This document shows, one piece after another, positions 7,032 to 14,877 of a stretch of DNA of 35,574 nt. Each line of letters opens with the position of its first letter. Positions within the stretch are counted from its first letter, which is position 1. Source of the DNA: an uncultured Hyphomicrobiales bacterium (lineage in GTDB: Bacteria > Pseudomonadota > Alphaproteobacteria > Rhizobiales > Beijerinckiaceae); contig CAIYZJ010000033.1 of the NCBI GenBank assembly GCA_903930675.1, positions 1 to 35,574 on the forward strand. Reading direction: 5' to 3'. The translations under genes and the position numbers were made by a program. The notes below the pieces were generated by a model. That model did no database searches. It saw nothing but the letters and a program-made list of their open reading frames with translations, and had not been told where the DNA came from.

Positions 7032-7961
7032 GTGTCCACTTTGCTTGTCAGCCATTCTTCCTTTGCACAGCATGAAACTCCCGCAGGTCACCCCGAACGG
7101 GCCGACCGCATCCGCGTGGTCGAACGGATCCTTGAGCATGAGCGCTTTTCGCATCTGTCGCGCGAACTTGCCCCGATGGGCTCGCTCGACAGTGTGCGCC
7201 TGTGTCATCCCGCCGACTATATCGAGGCTCTGGAAGAGGCCAGCCCGCAAGACGGCATGGTGCGGCTTGACGGCGACACCACCATGTCGCCGGGCACATG
7301 GGAAGCCGTGATGCGCACGGTGGGCGGCGCAACCCTTGCCGTTGACGAAGTGATGACCGGCAAGGTCGCCAATGCCTTTGTCGCCAGCCGTCCGCCCGGC
7401 CACCATGCAGAGCGCAGCACCGCGATGGGCTTTTGCTTTTTCAACCATGTCGCCATTGCCGCCCGCCACGCCCAGACCGTGCATGGCGCCGAGCGTGTGG
7501 CGATTGTCGATTGGGATGTCCATCACGGCAACGGATCGCAGGATATTTTCTGGGCCGACAAAAGCGTGATGTATTGCTCGACCCATGAAATGCCGCTCTA
7601 TCCGGGCACGGGTGCGGTGCGCGAGCGCGGCGATTTCAACACCATCGTCAACGCGCCCTTGCGCGCCGGTGACGGGTCCGACCACTTCCGCGAGGCGATG
7701 GAAAGCGTGATCATCCCGCGCCTCAACGATTTCCACCCCGACCTGATCCTGATTTCGGCGGGCTTTGATGCCCATACCCGCGATCCGCTGGCCAATCTCA
7801 ATCTGGTGGAAAATGATTTTGCCTGGGCGACCGCGCAACTCATGCATCAGGCCGACAAGCTGTGCAAAGGCCGGATTGTCTCGGTGCTGGAAGGCGGCTA
7901 CGATCTCGAAGGCCTGTCGCGTTCGGTCGCAGCCCATGTGATGACCTTGATGCGGGGGTAA
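7032..7961 (+). CDS. Histone deacetylase-family (acetylpolyamine/amide amidohydrolase) protein
   Basis: A 309-residue zinc amidohydrolase of the class II HDAC-like family. PPGHH (residues 121-125) gives the catalytic His pair. WDVHHGNG (about 161-168) with D162 and H164, and GFDAH (D246), give the zinc ligands; EGGY (Y290) supplies the transition-state Tyr. Bacterial members deacetylate acetylated polyamines or related small amides rather than histones. GTG at 7032 is the likely start, with GGAAGGG upstream. In many rhizobia a homologous gene sits beside xseB-dxs; here it lies about 12 kb away behind a MOSC gene. Confidence 0.88.
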   Translation: MSTLLVSHSSFAQHETPAGHPERADRIRVVERILEHERFSHLSRELAPMGSLDSVRLCHPADYIEALEEASPQDGMVRLDGDTTMSPGTWEAVMRTVGGATLAVDEVMTGKVANAFVASRPPGHHAERSTAMGFCFFNHVAIAARHAQTVHGAERVAIVDWDVHHGNGSQDIFWADKSVMYCSTHEMPLYPGTGAVRERGDFNTIVNAPLRAGDGSDHFREAMESVIIPRLNDFHPDLILISAGFDAHTRDPLANLNLVENDFAWATAQLMHQADKLCKGRIVSVLEGGYDLEGLSRSVAAHVMTLMRG

Positions 7962-7996
7962 GTCACTCCCCGCATCATGCTGTCATCTACAAAAGC

Positions 7997-9100
7997 TCAA
8001 TCCACCAGCGGTTTCGTATCCGAAATTTCGATCCCGAAGCCTGCCAGCCCGACATAGGCGCGGGCTTTGGAGGAGAGGTTGATGATCGAGCGCACTTCCA
8101 GATCGCGCAGGATTTGCGCGCCCAAGCCCACTTCGCGCCATTGCCGTGCGCGTTGGGCATCGGCATTGTCTTCCTCGGCATCGCTGCCGAGGTTTTGCAG
8201 AGGCACACCCGCCGCACCATCGCGAAGATACACCAGCACGCCGCGTCCGGCTTCCTGAAAGCGGCTCAAAGCCGCGCGGATCTCGTGGCCGCCGCCCAGC
8301 GTATCCGCCAGCACATTGGCGCGGTGCAGGCGTGTCACCACCTCCTCGCCATTGCCGATGCGGCCATGGACAAAGGCGAAGTGATTGACGGTATCGAACG
8401 GGGTGACATAGGCATAGCCGGTCATTTCACCGATTTCGGTTTTGACAGGGAAGGTTGCCACCCGTTCCACCAGCTTTTCGCGCTGCTGGCGATAGGCAAT
8501 CAGATCAGCCACCGAAATGCGGATCAGCTTGTGTTGTTCTGCAAAACTGTCGATTTGCGGGCCCTTCATGACGGTGCCGTCGTCATTCGCCAATTCGCAA
8601 ATCACGCCGACCGGCGCCAGGCCCGCCAGACGGCACAGATCGACCGCAGCTTCGGTATGGCCCGAGCGCATCAGCACGCCGCCGTCTTTGGCGACCAGCG
8701 GAAACACATGGCCCGGACGCACGAAATCATTGGCACCCATATTGCCATTGGCCAGTGCCCGCACGGTATTGGAGCGCTGTTCGGCCGAAATGCCGGTTGT
8801 CAAACCGTGTTTGACATCCACCGTCACCGTAAAGGCGGTGCCCAGCGGCGCATCATTGACAGCCACCATCGGGTTAAGATGCAGACGGCGCGCTTCTTCC
8901 GCAGTCAGCGGGGCGCAAACAATGCCGCAGGTGTTGCGGATGATGAAGGCCATTTTTTCCTGTGTGCACAGCGAGGCCGCACAGATCAGATCGCCTTCGT
9001 TTTCGCGGTCGTCATCATCGGTCACGATGACGAGTTCGCCACGGGCAATCGCTTCAATGGCTTCGGTCACTTTGTGCAGCACGGGACTTATTCCTCTCAT
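7997..9100 (-). CDS. ribB: 3,4-dihydroxy-2-butanone-4-phosphate synthase with degenerate GTP cyclohydrolase II-like domain (RibBX type)
   Basis: A 367-residue protein. Residues 1 to about 205 are a full DHBP synthase: TDDDDRENEGDL (27-38) and MRSGHTEA (about 144-151) form the active site that turns ribulose 5-phosphate into the four-carbon precursor of riboflavin. From about residue 210 on it resembles GTP cyclohydrolase II, but where that enzyme has its three zinc cysteines (C...CxC) this one reads HRANVLADTLGGG, so the domain is probably inactive. This matches the RibBX arrangement known from proteobacteria. ATG at 9100 lacks a clear ribosome site; a GTG at 9082 has AGAGGA 9 bases before it and may be the true start. 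It follows aroC by 79 bases. Confidence 0.88.
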   Translation of the reverse strand: MRGISPVLHKVTEAIEAIARGELVIVTDDDDRENEGDLICAASLCTQEKMAFIIRNTCGIVCAPLTAEEARRLHLNPMVAVNDAPLGTAFTVTVDVKHGLTTGISAEQRSNTVRALANGNMGANDFVRPGHVFPLVAKDGGVLMRSGHTEAAVDLCRLAGLAPVGVICELANDDGTVMKGPQIDSFAEQHKLIRISVADLIAYRQQREKLVERVATFPVKTEIGEMTGYAYVTPFDTVNHFAFVHGRIGNGEEVVTRLHRANVLADTLGGGHEIRAALSRFQEAGRGVLVYLRDGAAGVPLQNLGSDAEEDNADAQRARQWREVGLGAQILRDLEVRSIINLSSKARAYVGLAGFGIEISDTKPLVD

Positions 9101-9179
9101 ACGAGCCGAAGGGTGACGGCACGGGCATCACGCTTGCGGGAGATAGGACACGGTGTGGTCTGTTTCAAGGTTTGATTGC

Positions 9180-10307
9180 TCAAGCCTTATTCGGTTCGGG
9201 AGCAAAAGGCCATGTCGCGCTTTGGCCGACTTGTCCGCGGTGGCGCAAGAAGTGATCGGCCAGAACGCAAGCCATCATCGCCTCGCCGACCGGCACGGCG
9301 CGGATGCCGACGCAGGGATCATGGCGGCCCTTGGTCAGAATATCCATCTCGCGCCCGTATCGGTCCACGGTCTTGCGCGGTGTCAGGATCGAGGAGGTCG
9401 GCTTGACCGCAAAGCGCACCACCACGGGCTGGCCGGTCGAAATACCGCCCAGTATCCCGCCTGCATGGTTGGACAGGAAGTGCGGCTGGCCATCGGGGCC
9501 GACCCGCATCTCGTCGGCATTGTCCTCGCCGCGCAGACAGGCAGCCTCGAAGCCTTCGCCGATCTCGACGCCTTTGACCGCATTGATCGACATCATCGCC
9601 GAAGCCAGATCGGAATCGAGTTTGCCATAGACCGGCGCACCCCAACCCGCAGGTACGTGTTCTGCCACCACCTCGATCACCGCACCGATCGAGGAATGGG
9701 ATTTGCGGATCTCGTCGAGATAATCGGCAAACAGGCCAGCCGCCTTGGCATCGGGGCAGAAGAAGTCGTTGCGAGCGATCTCTTCCCAATCCCATGCATC
9801 GCGGTCGATCTTGTGCGGACCCACCTGCACCAATGCCGCACGGATCAGCACATCGGGGATGACCTTGCGGGCAATCGCACCAGCGGCCACCCGCGCCGCC
9901 GTTTCGCGCGCCGAGGAACGGCCGCCGCCACGGTAATCGCGGATACCGTATTTGAGGTCAGAGGGGTAATCGGCATGGCCGGGGCGATAGCTTTGCCAGA
10001 TATCGCCGTAATCTTTTGAGCGTTGGTCGACATTGTCGATCATCAGCGCAATCGGCGTGCCGGTGGTCCGCTGCACGCCTTCGGGATCGACCATCACACC
10101 GGAAATAATCCTGACCGCATCCGGCTCGCGCCGCTGCGTGGTAAAGCGCGACTGGCCCGGACGGCGGCGGTCAAGCTCCAGCTGGATCTCTTCGGCGGTG
10201 ATCGGGATCATCGGCGGGCAGCCGTCAATCACGCAGCCCAGCCCAACCCCGTGGCTTTCGCCAAAGGTTGTGACACGAAAGAGATGACCGAAACTGTTAT
10301 GGGACAT
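9180..10307 (-). CDS. aroC: Chorismate synthase
   Basis: A 375-residue enzyme that converts 5-enolpyruvylshikimate 3-phosphate to chorismate using reduced FMN, the last common step of aromatic biosynthesis. Diagnostic segments are FGESHG near the N-terminus, [15 protein letters not shown] at about 50-65, and [16 protein letters not shown] at about 130. Length matches the family. ATG at 10307 follows CAGGA closely; a GTG 12 bases upstream is the alternative. It lies between the histidine phosphatase and ribB on the same strand. Pairing with ribB is sensible because AroC needs reduced flavin. Confidence 0.96.
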   Translation of the reverse strand: MSHNSFGHLFRVTTFGESHGVGLGCVIDGCPPMIPITAEEIQLELDRRRPGQSRFTTQRREPDAVRIISGVMVDPEGVQRTTGTPIALMIDNVDQRSKDYGDIWQSYRPGHADYPSDLKYGIRDYRGGGRSSARETAARVAAGAIARKVIPDVLIRAALVQVGPHKIDRDAWDWEEIARNDFFCPDAKAAGLFADYLDEIRKSHSSIGAVIEVVAEHVPAGWGAPVYGKLDSDLASAMMSINAVKGVEIGEGFEAACLRGEDNADEMRVGPDGQPHFLSNHAGGILGGISTGQPVVVRFAVKPTSSILTPRKTVDRYGREMDILTKGRHDPCVGIRAVPVGEAMMACVLADHFLRHRGQVGQSATWPFAPEPNKA

Positions 10308-10400
10308 GCGATCCTGCACCGAATAGAGGCGAATATCTAATGAGAAACCTTTAGAAGCGGATCAGGCACAGGTCAAATCAGGTGAAGGTCAAACAGCGCT

Positions 10401-10988
10401 TCAGACCCAGCGATGCTGTCCGTGCTCCAGCACCAGCAAACGGCCCTGCCAGATGTCGCTTTCGGCGGCAACCAGCGGATCCAGCTTTCCCACCAGATGC
10501 AAAAGCCCCCGCGCCACCCCGCCATGGGCCACCACCACGCAATCTTGCGTCACAGTGTCGAGCCAAGGCTGCAAGCGGGCGATCAGCAGCGCATAGCTTT
10601 CGCCGTCGGGCGGCACCATGCCCCATTTGTCGGCCTCGCGCCGCGCAGCCCCCGCGGGATCGGATTGTTTGACCTCGCGCCAGGTCAGGCCTTCCCAGCG
10701 TCCGAACGACAGTTCCTTCAACCGGTCTTCAAGCAGATAGCCCTCGTCCGCCATCTCGACCGACAATCGCGCCCGTTTGGCGGTCTCCTGCGTGCGCAGC
10801 AAAGGGCTGACATGCCATGGCAGAGGATGCGGGGCAACCAGCGTGGCCAGACGGCGGCCGGCCTCTTCGGCTTGGGCGCGGCCCAGATCATTCAACGGAA
10901 TATCACGCTGTCCCTGCAACCGGCCTTCGCGATTCCAGTCGGTTTCGCCGTGACGGATGAAATAGATCCTGTGCCGGAAATCCGTCAT
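10401..10988 (-). CDS. Histidine phosphatase-family protein (phosphoglycerate mutase-like)
   Basis: A 195-residue cytoplasmic protein of the histidine phosphatase superfamily. The catalytic RHGE motif is at residues 12-15, the acid in KELSFG (E92), and the second His in VVVAHGG (H155). Such short members are usually broad phosphatases and not true phosphoglycerate mutases; the substrate is unknown. It lies 13 bases after fabI and 93 bases before aroC on the same strand, a neighbourhood seen in rhizobia. Confidence 0.88.
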   Translation of the reverse strand: MTDFRHRIYFIRHGETDWNREGRLQGQRDIPLNDLGRAQAEEAGRRLATLVAPHPLPWHVSPLLRTQETAKRARLSVEMADEGYLLEDRLKELSFGRWEGLTWREVKQSDPAGAARREADKWGMVPPDGESYALLIARLQPWLDTVTQDCVVVAHGGVARGLLHLVGKLDPLVAAESDIWQGRLLVLEHGQHRWV

Positions 10989-11001
10989 CGCCGGACCGGT
11001 C

Positions 11002-11832
11002 TCAGGACTTGTCGAGGGTAATATCCGGTGCTTCCGGATTTTTCATGCCCACGACATGATAGCCGGCATCGACATGCAGGATTTCGCCGGTCATCCCACG
11101 GCCCATATCGGACACCAGATAGACGGCTGTATCGCCGACTTCCTCGATGGTCACGGTGCGGCGCAGCGGCGAATTATACTCGTTCCATTTCAGAATATAA
11201 CGGAAATCGCCGATGCCCGACGCCGCCAGAGTTTTGATCGGACCTGCCGAAATGGCGTTGATGCGGATGTTTTTGGGGCCGAGATCGGCCGCCAGATAGC
11301 GCACCGAGGCTTCCAGTGCCGCCTTGGCCACGCCCATCACATTGTAATGGGGCATCCATTTTTCGGCACCGTAATAGGTCAGCGTCACCATCGAACCGCC
11401 ATCCACCATCAGCTTTTCGGCACGTTGGGCAATGGCGGTGAAGGAATAGCAGGAGATCAGCATCGAGCGGCTGAAATTATCCGCCGAGGTGTCGACATAA
11501 CGGCCTGTCAGCTCGTCCTTGTCGGAGAAGGCGATGCAATGGATGATGAAATCCAGCTTGCCCCAGCTTTTCTCGACTTCCGAAAAAACCGCGTCAATGG
11601 TTGCGGCATCAGTCACATCGCAATGGCCCACCACCATGGCGCCCAATTCGGCGGCCAGCGGACGCACGCGTTTTTCCAGAGAGTCGCCTTGATAGGTAAA
11701 GGCCAGTTCGGCCCCCGCATCATGGGCCGCTTTGGCAATGCCCCAGGCGATCGAACGGTTATTGGCAACGCCAAGAACAAGGCCACGCTTGCCGGACAGA
11801 AGTACCGATGTCGGTGTGTGAGGTGCGCTCAT
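11002..11832 (-). CDS. fabI: Enoyl-[acyl-carrier-protein] reductase (NADH)
   Basis: A 276-residue short-chain reductase that performs the last reduction of each fatty-acid elongation cycle. The N-terminal GVANNRSIAWGIAK (about 21-34) binds NADH. The FabI active site is Y153 and Y163-x6-K170, the exact spacing of the family. The C-terminal tail ending at KNPEAPDITLDKS is usual for alphaproteobacterial FabI. The ATG at 11832 has only a weak GAGAA before it. The upstream region is very AT-rich and carries a 12-base direct repeat (separate entry). First gene of a block continuing to the phosphatase, aroC and ribB. Confidence 0.95.
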   Translation of the reverse strand: MSAPHTPTSVLLSGKRGLVLGVANNRSIAWGIAKAAHDAGAELAFTYQGDSLEKRVRPLAAELGAMVVGHCDVTDAATIDAVFSEVEKSWGKLDFIIHCIAFSDKDELTGRYVDTSADNFSRSMLISCYSFTAIAQRAEKLMVDGGSMVTLTYYGAEKWMPHYNVMGVAKAALEASVRYLAADLGPKNIRINAISAGPIKTLAASGIGDFRYILKWNEYNSPLRRTVTIEEVGDTAVYLVSDMGRGMTGEILHVDAGYHVVGMKNPEAPDITLDKS

Positions 11833-11881
11833 GATAAAATGTTCTCGATACAGACTATTTTGAAACTAACAGCCCAAAGTT

Positions 11882-11903
11882 AATAAATTTCCCAATAAAT
11901 TTC
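11882..11903. repeat. Direct repeat in the fabI upstream region
   Basis: AATAAATTTC occurs at 11882-11891 and again at 11894-11903, a period of 12 bases. It lies 50-72 bases upstream of the fabI start, in AT-rich DNA where the promoter should be. This could be a regulator site, a curved or UP-like element, or simple AT-rich chance. Confidence 0.4.
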
Positions 11904-12014
11904 ATAAACGACAAAACAGGTTTCAGCCACCCCCTGCCCGAGAAATTACGCCAAACAGGATCCGGAGCACCAAACGGCGGTCGATCAGGGTTTATATTTG
12001 GTTAAACCCGCCGC

Positions 12015-12941
12015 TCACAATCCGTCCCGCCGCCGCCGCAACAGGGCTTCCAGCTCGGGATCGGAGGTTTGCGGCACCGTCACATCGATGGAGACCAGCA
12101 GATCGCCCGTCACATCCTTGCTTTCGGGGATGCCGCGACCGCGCAGGCGCAGCACGCGGCCTGTCGAGGAGCGCGGGGGAATATCGAGCTCGACCTCGCC
12201 TTGCAGGGTCGGCACCCGCATCCGACCGCCCAAAACCGCCACTTCCAGCGGCACGGGCAGATGATGGCGCAAATTCAGCCCGTCAATAGTAAAACGCGGA
12301 TCGGGCGAGACATGCACCGTCACATAGGCATCGCCGTTGACGCCGCCGGTGTCGCTTTTCTTGCCCTGTTCCTTGAGCCGGATGGTCTTGCCCTCGGTCA
12401 CGCCCGCCGGAATTTTGACCTCGAGCACTCGCCCGTCCGGAAAAGCCAGCCGCTTGGTTGCCCCTGTCACCGCATCGGCGAGCGAGATGGTGGCATTGAC
12501 TCGGATGTCGGCGCCAGCCGCACTGGCACGGCGCGAACGCCCGTCGCGCCCCTTGAATTTGAACAGATCGGCGAACAGATCGGAGGGATCAATGCCGGCA
12601 TTGCCGGTAAACGGCCCGCCCGGCCCGAAACCGAAATGGAAGCCGTTGCCGCCTTCCCCCGCCCCGCCGCCTGCGGCACCCGCACCCGCGCGCGGATCAA
12701 AACCCTGAAAGCGCGGCTTGCCGTCGGCGTCGATCTCGCCACGGTCGAATTGCTTGCGCTTGCTGTCTTCGCCCAGAATTTCATAGGCGGTGTTGATCTC
12801 TGAGAATTTTTCCTTGGCATTGGCGTCGGTGGTGTTGTGATCGGGATGCCAGGTTTTGGCGAGGCGGCGATACGCCTTCTTGATCTCGGCTTCGGTGGCC
12901 GAGCGCGATACGCCCAATACCTGATAGGGATCCTTCGTCAC
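12015..12941 (-). CDS. DnaJ-family co-chaperone (CbpA-like, no zinc finger)
   Basis: A 308-residue co-chaperone. Residues 1-70 are a J domain with the HPD motif at 32-34, which stimulates Hsp70 ATPase. A Gly/Phe-rich linker (about 80-140) follows, then two C-terminal beta domains (about 145-300) with LRLRGRGIP near the end. The four CxxCxGxG zinc repeats of true DnaJ are absent, so it is a class B protein of the CbpA/DjlA-like sort. The start is GTG at 12941 with GGAG 7 bases before. The gene lies on the same strand as fabI but is separated by about 180 bases of AT-rich DNA. Confidence 0.9.
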   Translation of the reverse strand: MTKDPYQVLGVSRSATEAEIKKAYRRLAKTWHPDHNTTDANAKEKFSEINTAYEILGEDSKRKQFDRGEIDADGKPRFQGFDPRAGAGAAGGGAGEGGNGFHFGFGPGGPFTGNAGIDPSDLFADLFKFKGRDGRSRRASAAGADIRVNATISLADAVTGATKRLAFPDGRVLEVKIPAGVTEGKTIRLKEQGKKSDTGGVNGDAYVTVHVSPDPRFTIDGLNLRHHLPVPLEVAVLGGRMRVPTLQGEVELDIPPRSSTGRVLRLRGRGIPESKDVTGDLLVSIDVTVPQTSDPELEALLRRRRDGL

Positions 12942-13093
12942 GTCCTCACTCCGAACCGATCTTGCCGCTTGCGCCGATCAACTTGAACATCCTTGTGCCA
13001 CTGGCATGACAAATCAGGACAGCAAACCATCCCGACCCTACGCCATTTGGGAACTGATAGCATAATCTTCAAGAGAGCGCGCAGCCTAATCAC

Positions 13094-13109
13094 GCGGGAA
13101 ATCCCCCGC
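13094..13109. other. Hairpin between the lipoprotein and DnaJ-family genes
   Basis: GCGGG (13094-13098) and CCCGC (13105-13109) form a 5-bp GC stem with a 6-base loop. It lies about 50 bases past the end of the lipoprotein gene on the minus strand. It has no T-tract, so it is at best a weak or Rho-assisted end of transcription. Confidence 0.3.
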
Positions 13110-13157
13110 ACAACTTATATGAACGGCTGTCACGGCAAAAGATTAAAGTCCGGAAGA

Positions 13158-13598
13158 CTATGGCTCGGTCGTCAACCCGCTGACGATCCGCCATTCGCCC
13201 AACCCCTGACGGCAGGCCGCGCCCTGATAGGGGAGCTGATTCGGAGATCTGTTGATGACCACATGAAAACCGCGGCAAATCTGGTCCTCGAACACAAAGG
13301 CCCTGCCGCGCGCGGTGAGCAAGCCGCGCGGGCTTGCGCCTTCGCCCCAGCGCACCGGCTGGTTGTCGTTCATCGGATCAAGCGCCCGGGCCAATGCTTC
13401 GGCTACCAGCGGGCGGTCCTGGCTGTCGACCATGTCAAGCGAGAACGAGCGCGGCGAACCCGCCAGCGAGCCTGTCACATCGGTGGCCAGAACCGCGCTG
13501 TTAAAGGGGGAGACCATGGCTTTATCGATACAGCCGGCCAGCAATCCGGCCAGCACGAGGCCGAAGGCCAATAAAATCGACGCCCGCGACCTTCTCAT
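13158..13598 (-). CDS. Surface-antigen-like lipoprotein (COG4520 / RT0821-Lpp0805 type)
   Basis: A 146-residue predicted lipoprotein. Residues 1-22 are a signal peptide (basic MRRSR, then a hydrophobic run) ending in the lipobox LLAGC with the modified Cys at 23. The mature part contains QPVRW, then ICRGFHVVI and GAACRQGLGEWRIV. This C...AxCR...G.W pattern is what I associate with COG4520 surface proteins in rhizobia and rickettsiae. It probably sits on the inner face of the outer membrane. The role is unknown. No strong ribosome site precedes ATG 13598. It is divergent from pdxH, as in rhizobial genomes. Confidence 0.7.
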   Translation of the reverse strand: MRRSRASILLAFGLVLAGLLAGCIDKAMVSPFNSAVLATDVTGSLAGSPRSFSLDMVDSQDRPLVAEALARALDPMNDNQPVRWGEGASPRGLLTARGRAFVFEDQICRGFHVVINRSPNQLPYQGAACRQGLGEWRIVSGLTTEP

Positions 13599-13648
13599 CG
13601 GCGCAACGGCACGATAAGGTCGTTTGCCATACACATGGCTGCTGTCAT

Positions 13649-13717
13649 GAGGTCTCGTCTCGGGTGACCTCGGGCGGGCTGGAGACATCCAGTCTCTCCA
13701 TTCGGGAATCATTCCCG
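13649..13717. promoter_or_regulatory. Cluster of three inverted repeats upstream of pdxH
   Basis: Three dyads occur in 69 bases: GAGGTC/GACCTC (13649-13654 with 13666-13671), GAGAC/GTCTC (13682-13686 with 13692-13696) and a perfect 15-base CGGGAAT-C-ATTCCCG (13703-13717). The single GAGAC could also pair with GTCTC copies at 13652-13656 and 13657-13661, so alternative folds exist. The last dyad ends 23 bases before the pdxH start. The cluster also lies upstream of the divergent lipoprotein gene, so either gene could be the target. Confidence 0.5.
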
Positions 13718-13740
13718 CTACTGATGCACAGGAAACGTTA

Positions 13741-14343
13741 ATGACCGGTGACTTCTCGCAAGCGACTGACCCTTTTTCTTTGTTCCGGAGCTGGTTCGAC
13801 GAGGCCAAGGCCTCCGAGGTCAACGACCCCAATGCCATGGCGGTGGCCACGGTGGATGCCGACGGCATGCCCGATGTGCGGATGGTGCTGCTGAACGGTT
13901 TTTCCGAGGCGGGCTTTGTGTTCTACACCAACACCCAATCGGCCAAGGGGCAGGAGTTGGAACATCAACCCAAAGCGGCGCTGGTGTTTCACTGGAAGAG
14001 CCTGCGGCGGCAAATCCGCGTGCGCGGCACTGTGACCCGCGTGCCCGATGACGAAGCCGATGCCTATTTCAACTCCCGCCCGCGTGAAAGCCGGATCGGC
14101 GCATGGGCCAGCGAACAATCACGCCCGCTCGAAAGCCGCTTTGCGCTGGAAAAGCGGGTCGCCCTGTTCGCCGCCAAATATGCGATAGGCACGGTGCCGC
14201 GCCCGCCCCACTGGACCGGCTATCGCATCACCCCTGTGAGCATGGAATTCTGGCATGACCGCCCCTTCCGGCTGCATGACCGCGTGCGCTTTACCCGCGA
14301 TGCACCGGACGCGCCCTTCACCGCCCAGCGGCTTTACCCCTGA
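13741..14343 (+). CDS. pdxH: Pyridoxamine/pyridoxine 5'-phosphate oxidase
   Basis: A 200-residue FMN flavoprotein that oxidises PNP and PMP to pyridoxal 5'-phosphate, the final step of vitamin B6 biosynthesis and salvage. Family marks are [10 protein letters not shown] (about 47-56), [13 protein letters not shown] (about 62-74), the ARGRQIRV-like [10 protein letters not shown] (about 88-97), and the C-terminal [13 protein letters not shown] and the ending RLYP, which is the hallmark of the family. Start ATG 13741 follows AGGAAA. Its 142-base upstream region is rich in inverted repeats. Confidence 0.96.
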   Translation: MTGDFSQATDPFSLFRSWFDEAKASEVNDPNAMAVATVDADGMPDVRMVLLNGFSEAGFVFYTNTQSAKGQELEHQPKAALVFHWKSLRRQIRVRGTVTRVPDDEADAYFNSRPRESRIGAWASEQSRPLESRFALEKRVALFAAKYAIGTVPRPPHWTGYRITPVSMEFWHDRPFRLHDRVRFTRDAPDAPFTAQRLYP

Positions 14344-14355
14344 TCGGTGTCAGGC

Positions 14356-14835
14356 ATGAGCGAGCAAACGGCTGATCCGCGTCTGTATCCCGACCGCCCG
14401 TTTCTGGCGGCCAGCGTCGCGGTGTTTCGCGACGGCAAGGTGCTGCTGGCCTCGCGCACCGCAGCCCCTGCCGCCGATCTGTTTTCGCTGCCCGGCGGGG
14501 TGGTCGAGGTCGGCGAAACTCTGGCCGAAGCCGCCTTGCGTGAATTGTTCGAGGAGGTGGCGGTCGAGGCCAGAATCATCGGCTTTGTCGACCATTCCGA
14601 CATCGTGCAGCGCGACGGGGACGGCCGCGTCAAACGTCATTTCATCATCGCCTGCTTTGCCGCCGAATGGCTGGCGGGCGAAGGCACAACCAGCGCGGAG
14701 GCGGGAGCAATCGCGTGGGTCGATCCCGACCAGCTCGGCGGCATTGCCGTGACCAAAGGGCTCGGCCCGATGCTGAAAAAGGCCAAAGCCGTGGCTTTGG
14801 CCCCAAATCCTGCCTGTAATCCGAATCCTGCCTGA
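14356..14835 (+). CDS. Nudix hydrolase
   Basis: A 159-residue Nudix protein with a complete box: G48-x5-E54-x7-R62-E63-L-x-E66-E67, the metal-binding helix that cleaves nucleoside diphosphate-X compounds. The substrate is not evident; the length and GxxLLASR start resemble ADP-ribose or (d)NTP-cleaving members. ATG 14356 is chosen over a GTG at 14347; neither has a strong ribosome site. It begins 12 bases after pdxH and may share its mRNA. The C-terminal residues NPACNPNPA are encoded by an 18-bp tandem repeat that runs past the stop codon, so the end of the protein is unstable in evolutionary terms. Confidence 0.85.
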   Translation: MSEQTADPRLYPDRPFLAASVAVFRDGKVLLASRTAAPAADLFSLPGGVVEVGETLAEAALRELFEEVAVEARIIGFVDHSDIVQRDGDGRVKRHFIIACFAAEWLAGEGTTSAEAGAIAWVDPDQLGGIAVTKGLGPMLKKAKAVALAPNPACNPNPA

Positions 14836-14877
14836 AATCCGAATCCTGCCTGAAATCCAAAGCCTGCCTGAAATCTT
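14806..14877. repeat. 18-bp tandem repeat, four units, between the Nudix and dihydroorotase genes
   Basis: The unit AATCCTGCCTGAAATCCG is present four times: 14806-14823, 14824-14841, 14842-14859 and 14860-14877, with one to a few changes. The array covers the Nudix stop codon and ends at the stop codon of the convergent dihydroorotase gene. In unit 1 TGA is TGT, so the Nudix frame reads on six codons and stops at the TGA of unit 2. Confidence 0.9.

Noticed and set aside
9101-9179. FMN riboswitch ahead of ribB
   Set aside because: The 79-base aroC-ribB gap is too short and lacks the conserved FMN-aptamer core; ribB is probably translated from the aroC transcript.
10370-10393. Two AGGTCAAA copies 16 bases apart downstream of the histidine phosphatase gene
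   Set aside because: They straddle the gap inside a co-directional gene run, have no promoter nearby and could easily be chance.
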